DNA of 49,656 nucleotides from Thermoguttaceae bacterium (GTDB lineage Bacteria; Planctomycetota; Planctomycetia; Pirellulales; Thermoguttaceae), in NCBI GenBank assembly GCA_017434455.1, contig JAFRFG010000053.1, positions 1 through 49,656 of the forward strand, in the 5' to 3' direction. Numbering within the stretch: the stretch's first letter is position 1; each line of letters begins with the position of its first letter. This document shows positions 43,601 to 49,656 of this stretch, in pieces. Under the pieces are notes generated by a model. It had not been told where the DNA came from and did no database searches. It worked only from the letters and a program-made list of their open reading frames with translations. Both the position numbers and the translations under genes were made by a program.

Positions 43601-43986
43601 ACCCGCCGCCGGGGTTCGGAATCGCCGATACCATTTTGGTCGAGGCGTTTAACACGACCGACCCGGAGGGGTATACGACCCCCAAACCGATGGAGAAGCT
43701 CTCGTACGCCAGCCGCCTGATCAATAAGTATTGTCAGCCGGAGCATTACGGCGTGCAGCTCAGCGAGACGGAACTGCTGCGGATGATCGTCTGGGTCGAT
43801 ACGATCTGCCCCTATATGGGGAGCGACGATGTGCGGGCCGACGACGATCCGGTGTTTCAGGGGTCCGACTGGCTCTCGGTCAAGCCGCGGCTGAAGACCG
43901 CCCCGACGGTCTATCGCCCCGGTCCGTTCGACGCCTTCGACAATGACGAGGAAACTTACGCCGATCCGGGGGTGGTGATTCCGTAA
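40609..43986 (+). CDS. HzsA-related dihaem beta-propeller protein with N-terminal LamG module
   Basis: A 1125-residue exported protein. The signal (MRRRSFLWLGCAALIACAG) has an RRxFL start and an LIAC that could be a lipobox with C17, so a Tat-exported or lipid-anchored form is possible. A LamG module fills about 28-215. A helical linker with many charged residues spans about 220-400. The propeller runs about 400-760. Two haem c sites follow: C884-VG-C887-H888 and C935-GS-C938-H939. The C-terminal EHYGVQLSETE segment is shared with the protein at 13848-17033 (DHYGVQVSDAE), confirming relationship. The sugar-binding module differs (LamG here, discoidin-like there). It shares an operon with a GH38-like enzyme, which suggests redox action near a glycan. 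Confidence 0.82.
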   Translation: MRRRSFLWLGCAALIACAGLWAEEGKDPVLRWSFDTLDGNWTRTENANLAEGVHGKALDCRDTILQLPTDTVPNGWPQISYAAWVFPRQFTSFNEIFRKEDDSNRLLFSFQGGGTILSIGANIGGTYTECDGLLPEEGVLNQWHYVVGTVRTADDGRTTTMRVYFDGLLLNEVRVPGQLIYGGEAPCFIASSKGDGEFFDGLIDDLAIYDRPLSEEEILAVKAPDYPSLVKTLLERASEFEPLTEDQRLHLPKREQEKWARFAELKKSIVEKIQTGDADPAQWQEIMATLRAWAPERPYVSEAVAPYQKPYTPKVVDRTPEEAEQLLRSDWLAQCGGNPSKWTILNELRRASELADRIEDAGADLTEQRHQIETLSEEAKKVAGSDEELYFKVRHVKRSILFKNPAIDFDTILYIDVPYPQGGENWHETRHRLGYMGTTGGRLMTMTGLSPDGHQKMLLPKEPLTGTFWRPDLSFDADKVLVSFKPHNEKSFHIYEIDIDGENVRQLTGGRFDDLDPFYLPDGEHCVFTTTRGYTYVRCMPPTNAYVLARMKLDSSDLYLISRNNEPDYLPSLLPDGRIVYSRWEYTDKPLWRCVSLWTMNPDGTQTQTLWGNQSVWPDLPKDVRAVPDSNRLIITGSAHHNWFSGSVALIDPTKGMNFPDGLTKVTGEIPWPETGNGPVDPIESAHYEGTSAYSAYDSPYPLTEKDFLVSAQRGGFGGKYVLLLMDTDGNRELVAEGEHNILYAQPVRPRTKPPVIVDRVQWPKKEEYGKAAPGIIYSNNVYDDAPLELFGKAKYLRILNIEPKTYTLWDHRPYISTGPAVSMVQSEGVKRILGTVPIEEDGSVSFYAPSGVALHFQLLDENHRCLQTMRSFTGVMPGEQRGCVGCHASQITSPAPQKRSIAVLREPSTITPPPWDDRSVSFERYVQPVLDKHCGSCHSGDGEAKEIFDTTLRPGFLHFKEPYVTIIGNPMWAKEQKIYRPGSLTPWNAPTEPELKDPPPGFGIADTILVEAFNTTDPEGYTTPKPMEKLSYASRLINKYCQPEHYGVQLSETELLRMIVWVDTICPYMGSDDVRADDDPVFQGSDWLSVKPRLKTAPTVYRPGPFDAFDNDEETYADPGVVIP

Positions 43987-44053
43987 AAAAAGGGGGGCCG
44001 CAGCCCCCCTTTTTAGCAAGAGAAAAAACCGCGTCTTAACACCGCGGTTTTTT
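43987..44053. terminator. Double bidirectional intrinsic terminator
   Basis: Two consecutive A-stem-T hairpins lie between convergent genes. The first pairs 43987-43997 with 44004-44014 (GGGGGG / CCCCCC flanked by A5 and T5). The second pairs 44023-44033 with 44043-44053 (CCGCG / CGCGG flanked by A6 and T7). Each reads as a terminator on both strands. Confidence 0.88.
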
Positions 44054-44057
44054 TGTA

Positions 44058-46493
44058 TTACATCATCGCTTCCAGCCGACGAAGGATCTCTTCCCGGAGC
44101 CGGTCGGCGCCGGTTCGGTCTTTCGGTTTCGGCCAGTCGGCATTGCGGACCGATTCTTCCCAGATGAGCGAATCGATCCGGTCCATCAGCCACTGCTGTT
44201 CGGCTTCGACGTCTTTCCCGTTCGCTTTGGCCTCTTCCAGACGATTCTTATACATCGTCAGGATCTCGAAATCGAAGACGCTCTCGCGCATGGCCGCGAT
44301 CTGCTTGGCCGCGATGATCTCGGGATTGTCCGGCTCGATGAACATTGGGGCGAAACCGGTTCGCTTCGTTTCTTTGTAGGCGTTCCACGGCGTCGACGTC
44401 CCGTCGAAGAAGGCCCAGAAGAACGAGGCCTTGCCTCCCTCGCGGAAGAGGTGCCACGCCTGCAGGCGGTGGTACGAATACGGGTCGAGCAGCAGAACCG
44501 GACCGGAGCAGGAGTACAGATCCAGACGCTTCCCCGCGGCGATAAACGGACGGAAGGTTTCTTCGAACCCCTCTTTCTGCCCGATCCACATCGGACGGTT
44601 CGGGCAGAGGGTATCGCAGGCCTCCAGCAGCTCTTTCGGCGTGTTGGTGACGGGGTTGTAGATCGGGTCTTCCCAAATTCGGAACCCCTCTTCCCCGGCG
44701 TGAATCGCCTCGCTCCACGCGATGATCGGGCGGCAGTCCTGATTCGGGTCGATCCCCGGCTCGTCGTGAACCAGGAACGAGACCCGGTCGGGGGAAATCC
44801 CCTTCGACTGGAACCACGCGCCCCATTTTTTCGCCCAATCGGCGACGAGCTGCGCGAATTGCGGCGTGTCCCAGGCGTATCCGTGGAAGGAGGGCTGCAC
44901 CGACAAAAAGACGTAGTACTCTTTCGCGTCGGACCACAGCGCCACCCAGCTTTCGGCCTCGTCGGTATTGAGGACGGCCTTGAGGTGGTCCGGGTCGGAA
45001 GAATCGACTTCCACCCCGCTGAAGAGCAGCCCCGGGGAGCCCCACGGCCCGTTCACGCCGTATTTCTTCATTATCGCGATGAACACGTCGCGGATGCTCT
45101 TGGTCACCGGGCCGTGACCGCCGAAGTCGGAATAATCCCAGCCGCCGAGAATCAAGGTCTGTTCCTCCGGGAGGGTGACCTTCGACACACGTACCAGGAG
45201 CGATTGGTCGGCGGTGCCGGCCGCGGCGGCAAAGTGAATCGAGCCATCATATTCCCCCGCCTCGGCCCCCTTGGCGCAGACGTCGATCCAAATCTGCGCG
45301 GGGAGCCCCGGATAAACGGTCACCTCGTACGAACCGTCACTGCCGCTTGCCAGCGGAACTAGGGCGGTCGCCTCGGGGACCAGCTGGGGCGTATCGGTCC
45401 AGCTCACCGAAAAGACCTCTTGGAAGAGCGCTTTCGCGCCGCCGTCGAACGACAGGGAAACGGCCAGCGGCTCGTCGGTCGTGTTGAGGATCTGGTAGAC
45501 GAGCGGCTTGATCTCCCCGGAGGCCATGTACAGCTCCCGCTGCGAAATCGGTTCCGCGCCGACTAAAATATTGGGCGCTTCGTACGGCAAAATCCGATCG
45601 ACGACCAATGGCGCGGTCTGGGGCTCGGCGATGCGCCGCGCCTTCGCCATGGCCGCGAAAATCCCCGCGTGAACCGCGTCGAAGGGGAAAATCGTTTTGA
45701 ACGCGTCGACCGAAAGGTTCGACAGGAAGTTTTCGTCGGCCCGAACCGCGCGAACCTCCTCGGCCAGCGCGGCGAGTTCCTCCTTTTGGGGGGATTCGGC
45801 CGCCCGGCTTTTTTCCATAATCAAATCGGCGGCGTTCCCCGCGTCGGTAATGTACCGGGAACGGACGAGATTGAGATAATCCTCCCGTTCCACCCAGGTT
45901 TGGGGGTTGTCGTACGGCTGACCGGGATTCGGTTGATCCAGCAGCGAGGCGTCGCCCCGGCCGATTTCGATTTCATCCGTAAAGACATACCCGTTGGAAT
46001 GGAAGAGGAACTTCGCGTAGCGTCCCTTGCACGCCAGGCCGGAGGCGGAAATTTTTCGCTTATTGTACTGGGTGGCGTCCCGCGCGCCGTTTTGCTCCAG
46101 ATCGAGCATCATCACATCGCCGACGGCATACCACTGTTTCCCGTCGCTGCTGACATAAAAAGAAACGCTCAAAGGCCAGGCGACCCCCGCCGCGCCGGCG
46201 GCGGTCGTGAAGGCGGCCGAACAGATCGGTTCCTCTTTTTCCAGATCGATCGTCACGTCGATCCACGGGCCTTTGTCCCAGCCGACACATCCCTTCTGGG
46301 TCCAGAAATAGTCATTAGTCGTGACCCCGTCGGTCAGCTGGATCGTGTCCTCGGCGTCGGTGCAGTACCGGTAATCGGGAGCCGGGGAGAGGGTGTACTT
46401 CTTCCCCAGCGCGATATTCTCGCCGGCCCCGGCAATCTGTGCCAAAAGCCCCAGGGTCAGGACGGCCAGTGCGGGCCACAAACAGTTTTTCAT
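44058..46493 (-). CDS. Exported DUF4091-like putative glycosidase with N-terminal discoidin module, copy 1
   Basis: An 811-residue exported protein, signal peptide ending near AGAGE. Residues about 25-180 are an F5/8-type C-like module (ENIALGKKYTLSPAP, and WIDVTIDLEKEEPICSAAF). A beta-sandwich follows (about 290-430). The C-terminal barrel (about 435-740) has SFLVHDEPG with D577-E578, and MRESVFDFEIL near the end, both as in DUF4091 proteins, where the Glu is a likely catalytic acid. Substrate is unknown. It lies 46 bases after copy 2, in the same orientation, and is the last gene before the double terminator. Confidence 0.75.
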   Translation of the reverse strand: MKNCLWPALAVLTLGLLAQIAGAGENIALGKKYTLSPAPDYRYCTDAEDTIQLTDGVTTNDYFWTQKGCVGWDKGPWIDVTIDLEKEEPICSAAFTTAAGAAGVAWPLSVSFYVSSDGKQWYAVGDVMMLDLEQNGARDATQYNKRKISASGLACKGRYAKFLFHSNGYVFTDEIEIGRGDASLLDQPNPGQPYDNPQTWVEREDYLNLVRSRYITDAGNAADLIMEKSRAAESPQKEELAALAEEVRAVRADENFLSNLSVDAFKTIFPFDAVHAGIFAAMAKARRIAEPQTAPLVVDRILPYEAPNILVGAEPISQRELYMASGEIKPLVYQILNTTDEPLAVSLSFDGGAKALFQEVFSVSWTDTPQLVPEATALVPLASGSDGSYEVTVYPGLPAQIWIDVCAKGAEAGEYDGSIHFAAAAGTADQSLLVRVSKVTLPEEQTLILGGWDYSDFGGHGPVTKSIRDVFIAIMKKYGVNGPWGSPGLLFSGVEVDSSDPDHLKAVLNTDEAESWVALWSDAKEYYVFLSVQPSFHGYAWDTPQFAQLVADWAKKWGAWFQSKGISPDRVSFLVHDEPGIDPNQDCRPIIAWSEAIHAGEEGFRIWEDPIYNPVTNTPKELLEACDTLCPNRPMWIGQKEGFEETFRPFIAAGKRLDLYSCSGPVLLLDPYSYHRLQAWHLFREGGKASFFWAFFDGTSTPWNAYKETKRTGFAPMFIEPDNPEIIAAKQIAAMRESVFDFEILTMYKNRLEEAKANGKDVEAEQQWLMDRIDSLIWEESVRNADWPKPKDRTGADRLREEILRRLEAMM

Positions 46494-46539
46494 CGTTCGT
46501 TCTCCTTGTGATAGAGTGTTGCTTCCAACAATGTTTTAC

Positions 46540-48972
46540 CTACATCATCGCTTCTAATCGGCGAAGGATTTCTTCCCGAACCCGGTCGGCACCGGTTCGG
46601 TCTTTAGCTTTCGGCCACAGGAAGGAGTTTCCGAGAGATTCTTCCCAGATGACCGAATCGATTTTGTCCCTCAGCCATTGTTCCTCGGCCTCGACATCTT
46701 TCCCCTTTGATTTTGCTTCCTCCAGACGATTCCTGAACATCGTCAGAATCTCAAAATCATAGACGCTCTCGCGCATGGCCGCGATCTGTTTGGCCGGAAT
46801 CATCTCGGGATTATCCGGCTCGATGAACACAGGGGCGTAACCGTTTCTCGTCTCCCGATACGTGTTCCAGGGCGTCCCGGTTCCGTCGTGGAAGGACCAG
46901 AAGAACGATCCCTTTCCTCCCTCACGAAACAGATGCCACGCCTGAAGACGGTGGTAGGCATACGGGTCGAGCAGCGAAACCGGACCGGAGCAGGAATAGA
47001 AGTCCAGACGCTTTCCCGCGGCGATCAGCGGCCGGTATATCTGTTCGAAACCGGCACGGTCCAGAGGCCAGTCCGTCCGTTTGGGACAGACGGTGTCGCA
47101 AACCTCCAGCAGCTGTTTCGGTGTCGCGGCGACAGGCATATAGACCGGGTCCTCCCAAATGCGGAAAAGCGCTTCCCCGGCGTGAATCGCCTCGCTCCAC
47201 GCGATGATCGGGCGGCAGTCCTGATTCGGGTCGATCCCCGGTTCGTCGTGAACCAGCATCGAGACGCGATCCAGGGAAATCCCTTTCGACTCGAACCATT
47301 GGCCCCACTTTTTCGCCCAGTCGGCGACGAGCTGCCTGAACTGCGGCGTGTCGTAAGCCCAGTCGCAGAAAGAGTTCCTCGCCGCCAAAAAGATATAGTA
47401 CTCTTTTGCGTCCGGCCAAAGCTTCAGCCAATTTTCGGCTTCCTCGGTATCGAAGATCACCTTGAGATGATCCGGATCGGAGAAATCGGTTTCGATTCCT
47501 TGAAAAACCAGCCCCGGCGTGGCCCACGGTCCGTTCACGCCGTATTTCTTAATCAGCGAGACGAATTTGTCACGGATACTTGGTGTCACCGGACCGTGAC
47601 CGCCGAAATCGGAATCGTCCCAGCCGCCGAGAACCAATGTCTGTTCCTCCGGTAACCTCACCGTCGAAACCCGCACGAGGAGCGACTTGTCGACGGTGTT
47701 CGTCCCCGCGGCGAAATGGATCGAACCATTATACTCTCCCGCCTCGGCTTTTTTTGCGCTGACATCGATCCAAACTTGCGAGGGGATCCCCGGATAGACG
47801 GTCATTTCGTACGATCCGCCGTCGCTTTGCATCGGAACCAGGGCGGTCGCCAGGGGAACCAACTGGGTGGTATCGGTCCAGCTCACCGAAAAGACCTCTT
47901 GAAACAGCCCCGCCGCTTTGCCGCCGAACCGGACGGAAACGCTCAGCGGTTCGGTGGTCGTGTTGAGGATCTGATAGACGAGCGGCTTGATTTCGCCGGA
48001 AGCCATAAACAGCTCCCGATGCGGCATCGGTTCGGCACCGGTTACGATGTCGGGCGCGTCATAGGGCAAAATTCGATCGACGATCAGCGGCGCGATCCCC
48101 GGATCTGCGAGCCGCCGCGCCTTCGCCACGGCCGCGAAGATCCCCGCGTGAACCGCGTCGAAGGGGAAGACCGTTCGGAACGTGTCGATCGAAAGCCCCG
48201 AAAGGAAGTTCTCGTCGGCGCGAACCGCGCGGACCTCTTCGGCCAGCGCGGCAAGTTCCTCCTTTTGGGGAGAGCCGGCCGTTTGGCTCATTTCCAAAAT
48301 CTTATCGGCGGCGTTTCCCGCGTCGATGATGTACCGAGCCCGGACGAAATTCAGATAATCGTCACGCTGCGCGTCGGCTTGGGGGTCTTGCCGCGGCAAG
48401 CCGGGATTGGGCCGCTGCAGCAGCGAGGCGTCGCCCCGGCCGATTTGGATTTCATCGGTAAAGATATATCCGTTGGAATGAAGGATGATTTTCGCGAAGC
48501 GTCCCTTGCATGCCAGGCCGGAGGCGGAAATCGTGCGCTTGTTGTACTGCGAGGCGTCCCGCGCGCCGTTTTGCTCCAGATCGAGCATCATCAGGTCGCC
48601 GATGAAATACCATTCCTCGCCGTCGCAGCTGACGAAAAAAGAGGCGCTCAAAGGCCAATCGACCCCCGCCGTGCCGGCGGCGGCCGTGAAGGCGGCCGAA
48701 CAGATCGGTTCCTCTTTCTCCAGATCGATCGTTATATCGACCCAAGGTCTTCCGTACCAGCCGACACATCCTCTCTGAACCCAGAAATACTCTTGCGTCG
48801 TCTCCCCATCGGTCAGCTGAATGGTGTCTTCATCGTCGAGGCAGTCCTCACCGTTGGGCGCCGGGGTGAGGGTGTATTTCTTCCCCAGCGCGATATTCTC
48901 ATCGGCCCGGGCAAGAGGGGCCAAAAGCCCCGCGGCCAGGATAGCCGCGGTGATCCAAAAGTGGCTTTTCAT
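46540..48972 (-). CDS. Exported DUF4091-like putative glycosidase with N-terminal discoidin module, copy 2
   Basis: An 810-residue paralogue of copy 1 with identical architecture: signal peptide (MKSHFWITAAILAAGLL), discoidin-like module (ENIALGKKYTLTPAP), beta-sandwich and DUF4091-like barrel with HDEPG (D576-E577) and MRESVYDFEIL. The start at 48972 gives the signal peptide; a longer frame upstream lacks one. Both copies end in the same RLEAMM tail. Loop differences cluster around the barrel (FLAARNSFCDWAYD against FLSVQPSFHGYAWD), which may tune specificity. It is 44 bases after the partial discoidin-like gene, so it continues an operon entering from the right edge. Confidence 0.75.
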   Translation of the reverse strand: MKSHFWITAAILAAGLLAPLARADENIALGKKYTLTPAPNGEDCLDDEDTIQLTDGETTQEYFWVQRGCVGWYGRPWVDITIDLEKEEPICSAAFTAAAGTAGVDWPLSASFFVSCDGEEWYFIGDLMMLDLEQNGARDASQYNKRTISASGLACKGRFAKIILHSNGYIFTDEIQIGRGDASLLQRPNPGLPRQDPQADAQRDDYLNFVRARYIIDAGNAADKILEMSQTAGSPQKEELAALAEEVRAVRADENFLSGLSIDTFRTVFPFDAVHAGIFAAVAKARRLADPGIAPLIVDRILPYDAPDIVTGAEPMPHRELFMASGEIKPLVYQILNTTTEPLSVSVRFGGKAAGLFQEVFSVSWTDTTQLVPLATALVPMQSDGGSYEMTVYPGIPSQVWIDVSAKKAEAGEYNGSIHFAAGTNTVDKSLLVRVSTVRLPEEQTLVLGGWDDSDFGGHGPVTPSIRDKFVSLIKKYGVNGPWATPGLVFQGIETDFSDPDHLKVIFDTEEAENWLKLWPDAKEYYIFLAARNSFCDWAYDTPQFRQLVADWAKKWGQWFESKGISLDRVSMLVHDEPGIDPNQDCRPIIAWSEAIHAGEALFRIWEDPVYMPVAATPKQLLEVCDTVCPKRTDWPLDRAGFEQIYRPLIAAGKRLDFYSCSGPVSLLDPYAYHRLQAWHLFREGGKGSFFWSFHDGTGTPWNTYRETRNGYAPVFIEPDNPEMIPAKQIAAMRESVYDFEILTMFRNRLEEAKSKGKDVEAEEQWLRDKIDSVIWEESLGNSFLWPKAKDRTGADRVREEILRRLEAMM

Positions 48973-49016
48973 AGTTCGTTCCTCTTTGTTGTCATGGGTA
49001 AGACTTAGAAAAACGG

Positions 49017-49656
49017 TCACTCCCCTTCGGAAACGGAAACGCCGAAACATTCAACTTCGGCGATCCCGCAGCGATCCGGCGCGCCGGGGCGCGTGAAGTC
49101 GCTGAGCCGAACAAAACTCGTCGTTCGCTTCTGGAAAGTAAATCGCTGTTCTTCGGCGCTTGGTTGGAAGGTCAGCGTTTCGGTCGTCCCGTCGGAGAAA
49201 GTGCAAAGCGCCGACTCAAAGAACGCCGTATGCTCCCCGTCGGCGGCCAGGCAGATGGCGATGGTATCGAGCGCGACCTCGTGACCGAAATCGATTTCTA
49301 AGGTGGCGTCGGCGCGGATATTCGGCGACCAGCAGGGGATCTCTTCGGTGCCGGACGGTTTTTTCCCGTCGATCACGTTTTTCGCCGCGTACTTCGCCGC
49401 GTACGCCCACTCGCTGTTCGAAAACGCGTGCGGATAGACGGTCGATTCTCCCTGGACGTCGTCCCGGTTCAAAGCGACGTTGCGCTCGATGTTGTCGGCC
49501 CCGGTTTTTTTCGTGAGGACGGCCGTCGGCTCTCGGTGGAGATAGTCGTCGATATATTGCCGCAGGCACCCCGGCCCGAAGGAGGGGCCCGGGACTACTC
49601 CGCCGTCGGCCAGCCAGCGGTCAAGGACGTCCCGCTTCATCTTGTAGTAACTATAC
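49017..49656 (-). CDS. C-terminal part of a protein with a discoidin-like module (cut by the edge)
   Basis: At least 212 residues, with the frame open to the right edge. The ATG at 49640 is unlikely to be the real start because the frame runs on upstream and no signal peptide is present. The first 50 residues (WLADGGVVPGPSF, LREYIDDYL-like) look like the end of another domain. The rest (about 75-205 of the visible part) resembles an F5/8-type C or allantoicase-like sugar-binding sandwich, with AAKNVIDGKKPS, LEIDFGHEVALDTIAI and FVRLSDF. It heads the visible portion of the operon with the two DUF4091-like genes. Confidence 0.6.
   Translation of the reverse strand, partial: YSYYKMKRDVLDRWLADGGVVPGPSFGPGCLRQYIDDYLHREPTAVLTKKTGADNIERNVALNRDDVQGESTVYPHAFSNSEWAYAAKYAAKNVIDGKKPSGTEEIPCWSPNIRADATLEIDFGHEVALDTIAICLAADGEHTAFFESALCTFSDGTTETLTFQPSAEEQRFTFQKRTTSFVRLSDFTRPGAPDRCGIAEVECFGVSVSEGE

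Larger units (their letters stand above)
44058..48972 (-). repeat. Tandem duplication of DUF4091-like genes
   Basis: The two adjacent genes are collinear over about 2.4 kb, with long conserved DNA blocks, for example 44700-44770 against 47182-47252 covering the HDEPG region. They were produced by local duplication. Confidence 0.8.

Noticed and set aside
42325..44193. A 622-codon minus-strand open frame opposite the LamG-dihaem gene
   Set aside because: It crosses the double terminator, has biased low-complexity composition and opposes a gene with clear CxxCH motifs.

Overview
This is a 49.7 kb, high-GC bacterial window with 23 complete protein genes and two cut by the window edges. The gene types point to a Planctomycetota member or a close PVC relative: HzsA-related beta-propeller proteins with CxxCH haem motifs, Tat-exported Gfo/Idh/MocA oxidoreductases, DUF4091-type proteins, exported nucleoside hydrolases and many exported glycosidase-like proteins with F5/8-type C or LamG modules. 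A gut- or plant-matter-degrading lifestyle is an inference. I saw no tRNA, rRNA, CRISPR array, phage gene or insertion sequence.

Layout. (1) 2-109: C-terminal end of a BspA-type leucine-rich-repeat protein. (2) 298-9627, plus strand: GH127-like enzyme with Fn3 and LamG modules, metallophosphoesterase A, sialidase-like/SGNH fusion, nucleoside hydrolase A, metallophosphoesterase B, nucleoside hydrolase B, and a nitroreductase. (3) 20826 down to 9703, minus strand: a five-gene operon with a DUF4091-like protein, an F5/8C-propeller-dihaem protein and three GH29-like paralogues. (4) 21052-22038, plus strand: a Tat-exported protein of unknown function. (5) 28124 down to 22129, minus strand: metallophosphoesterase, ceramidase-like protein and GH106-like enzyme. 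(6) 28343-31168, plus strand: a large unknown hydrolase-like protein. (7) 37780 down to 31268, minus strand: Gfo/Idh oxidoreductase, GH141-like beta-helix protein, sialidase-like propeller and GH43/GH32-like propeller. (8) 38084-43986, plus strand: GH38-like enzyme and LamG-propeller-dihaem protein. (9) 49656 down to 44058, minus strand: a discoidin-like fragment at the edge and two tandem DUF4091-like paralogues.

How it fits together. All the complete genes except the nitroreductase begin with a Sec or Tat signal, so this is essentially an export catalogue for cutting complex, decorated glycans outside the cytoplasm. The family mix (GH127, GH106, GH141-like, GH29-like, GH38-like, sialidase-like) suits a substrate carrying arabinose, rhamnose, fucose and acidic sugars; the exact glycan is not known. 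There is no sugar transporter, SusC/D pair, sigma/anti-sigma pair or transcription regulator in the window. Local duplication is heavy: three GH29-like genes, two DUF4091-like genes, and a metallophosphoesterase plus nucleoside hydrolase pair present twice.

Regulatory signals are few and sit at the heads of operons. Sigma70-type promoters are visible near 179-208, 20955-20983, 37960-37989 (plus) and 37878-37906 (minus), several with a TGATAA(A/G)AT extended -10. Strong hairpins separate the convergent operons near 22070, 31193 and 43987-44053.
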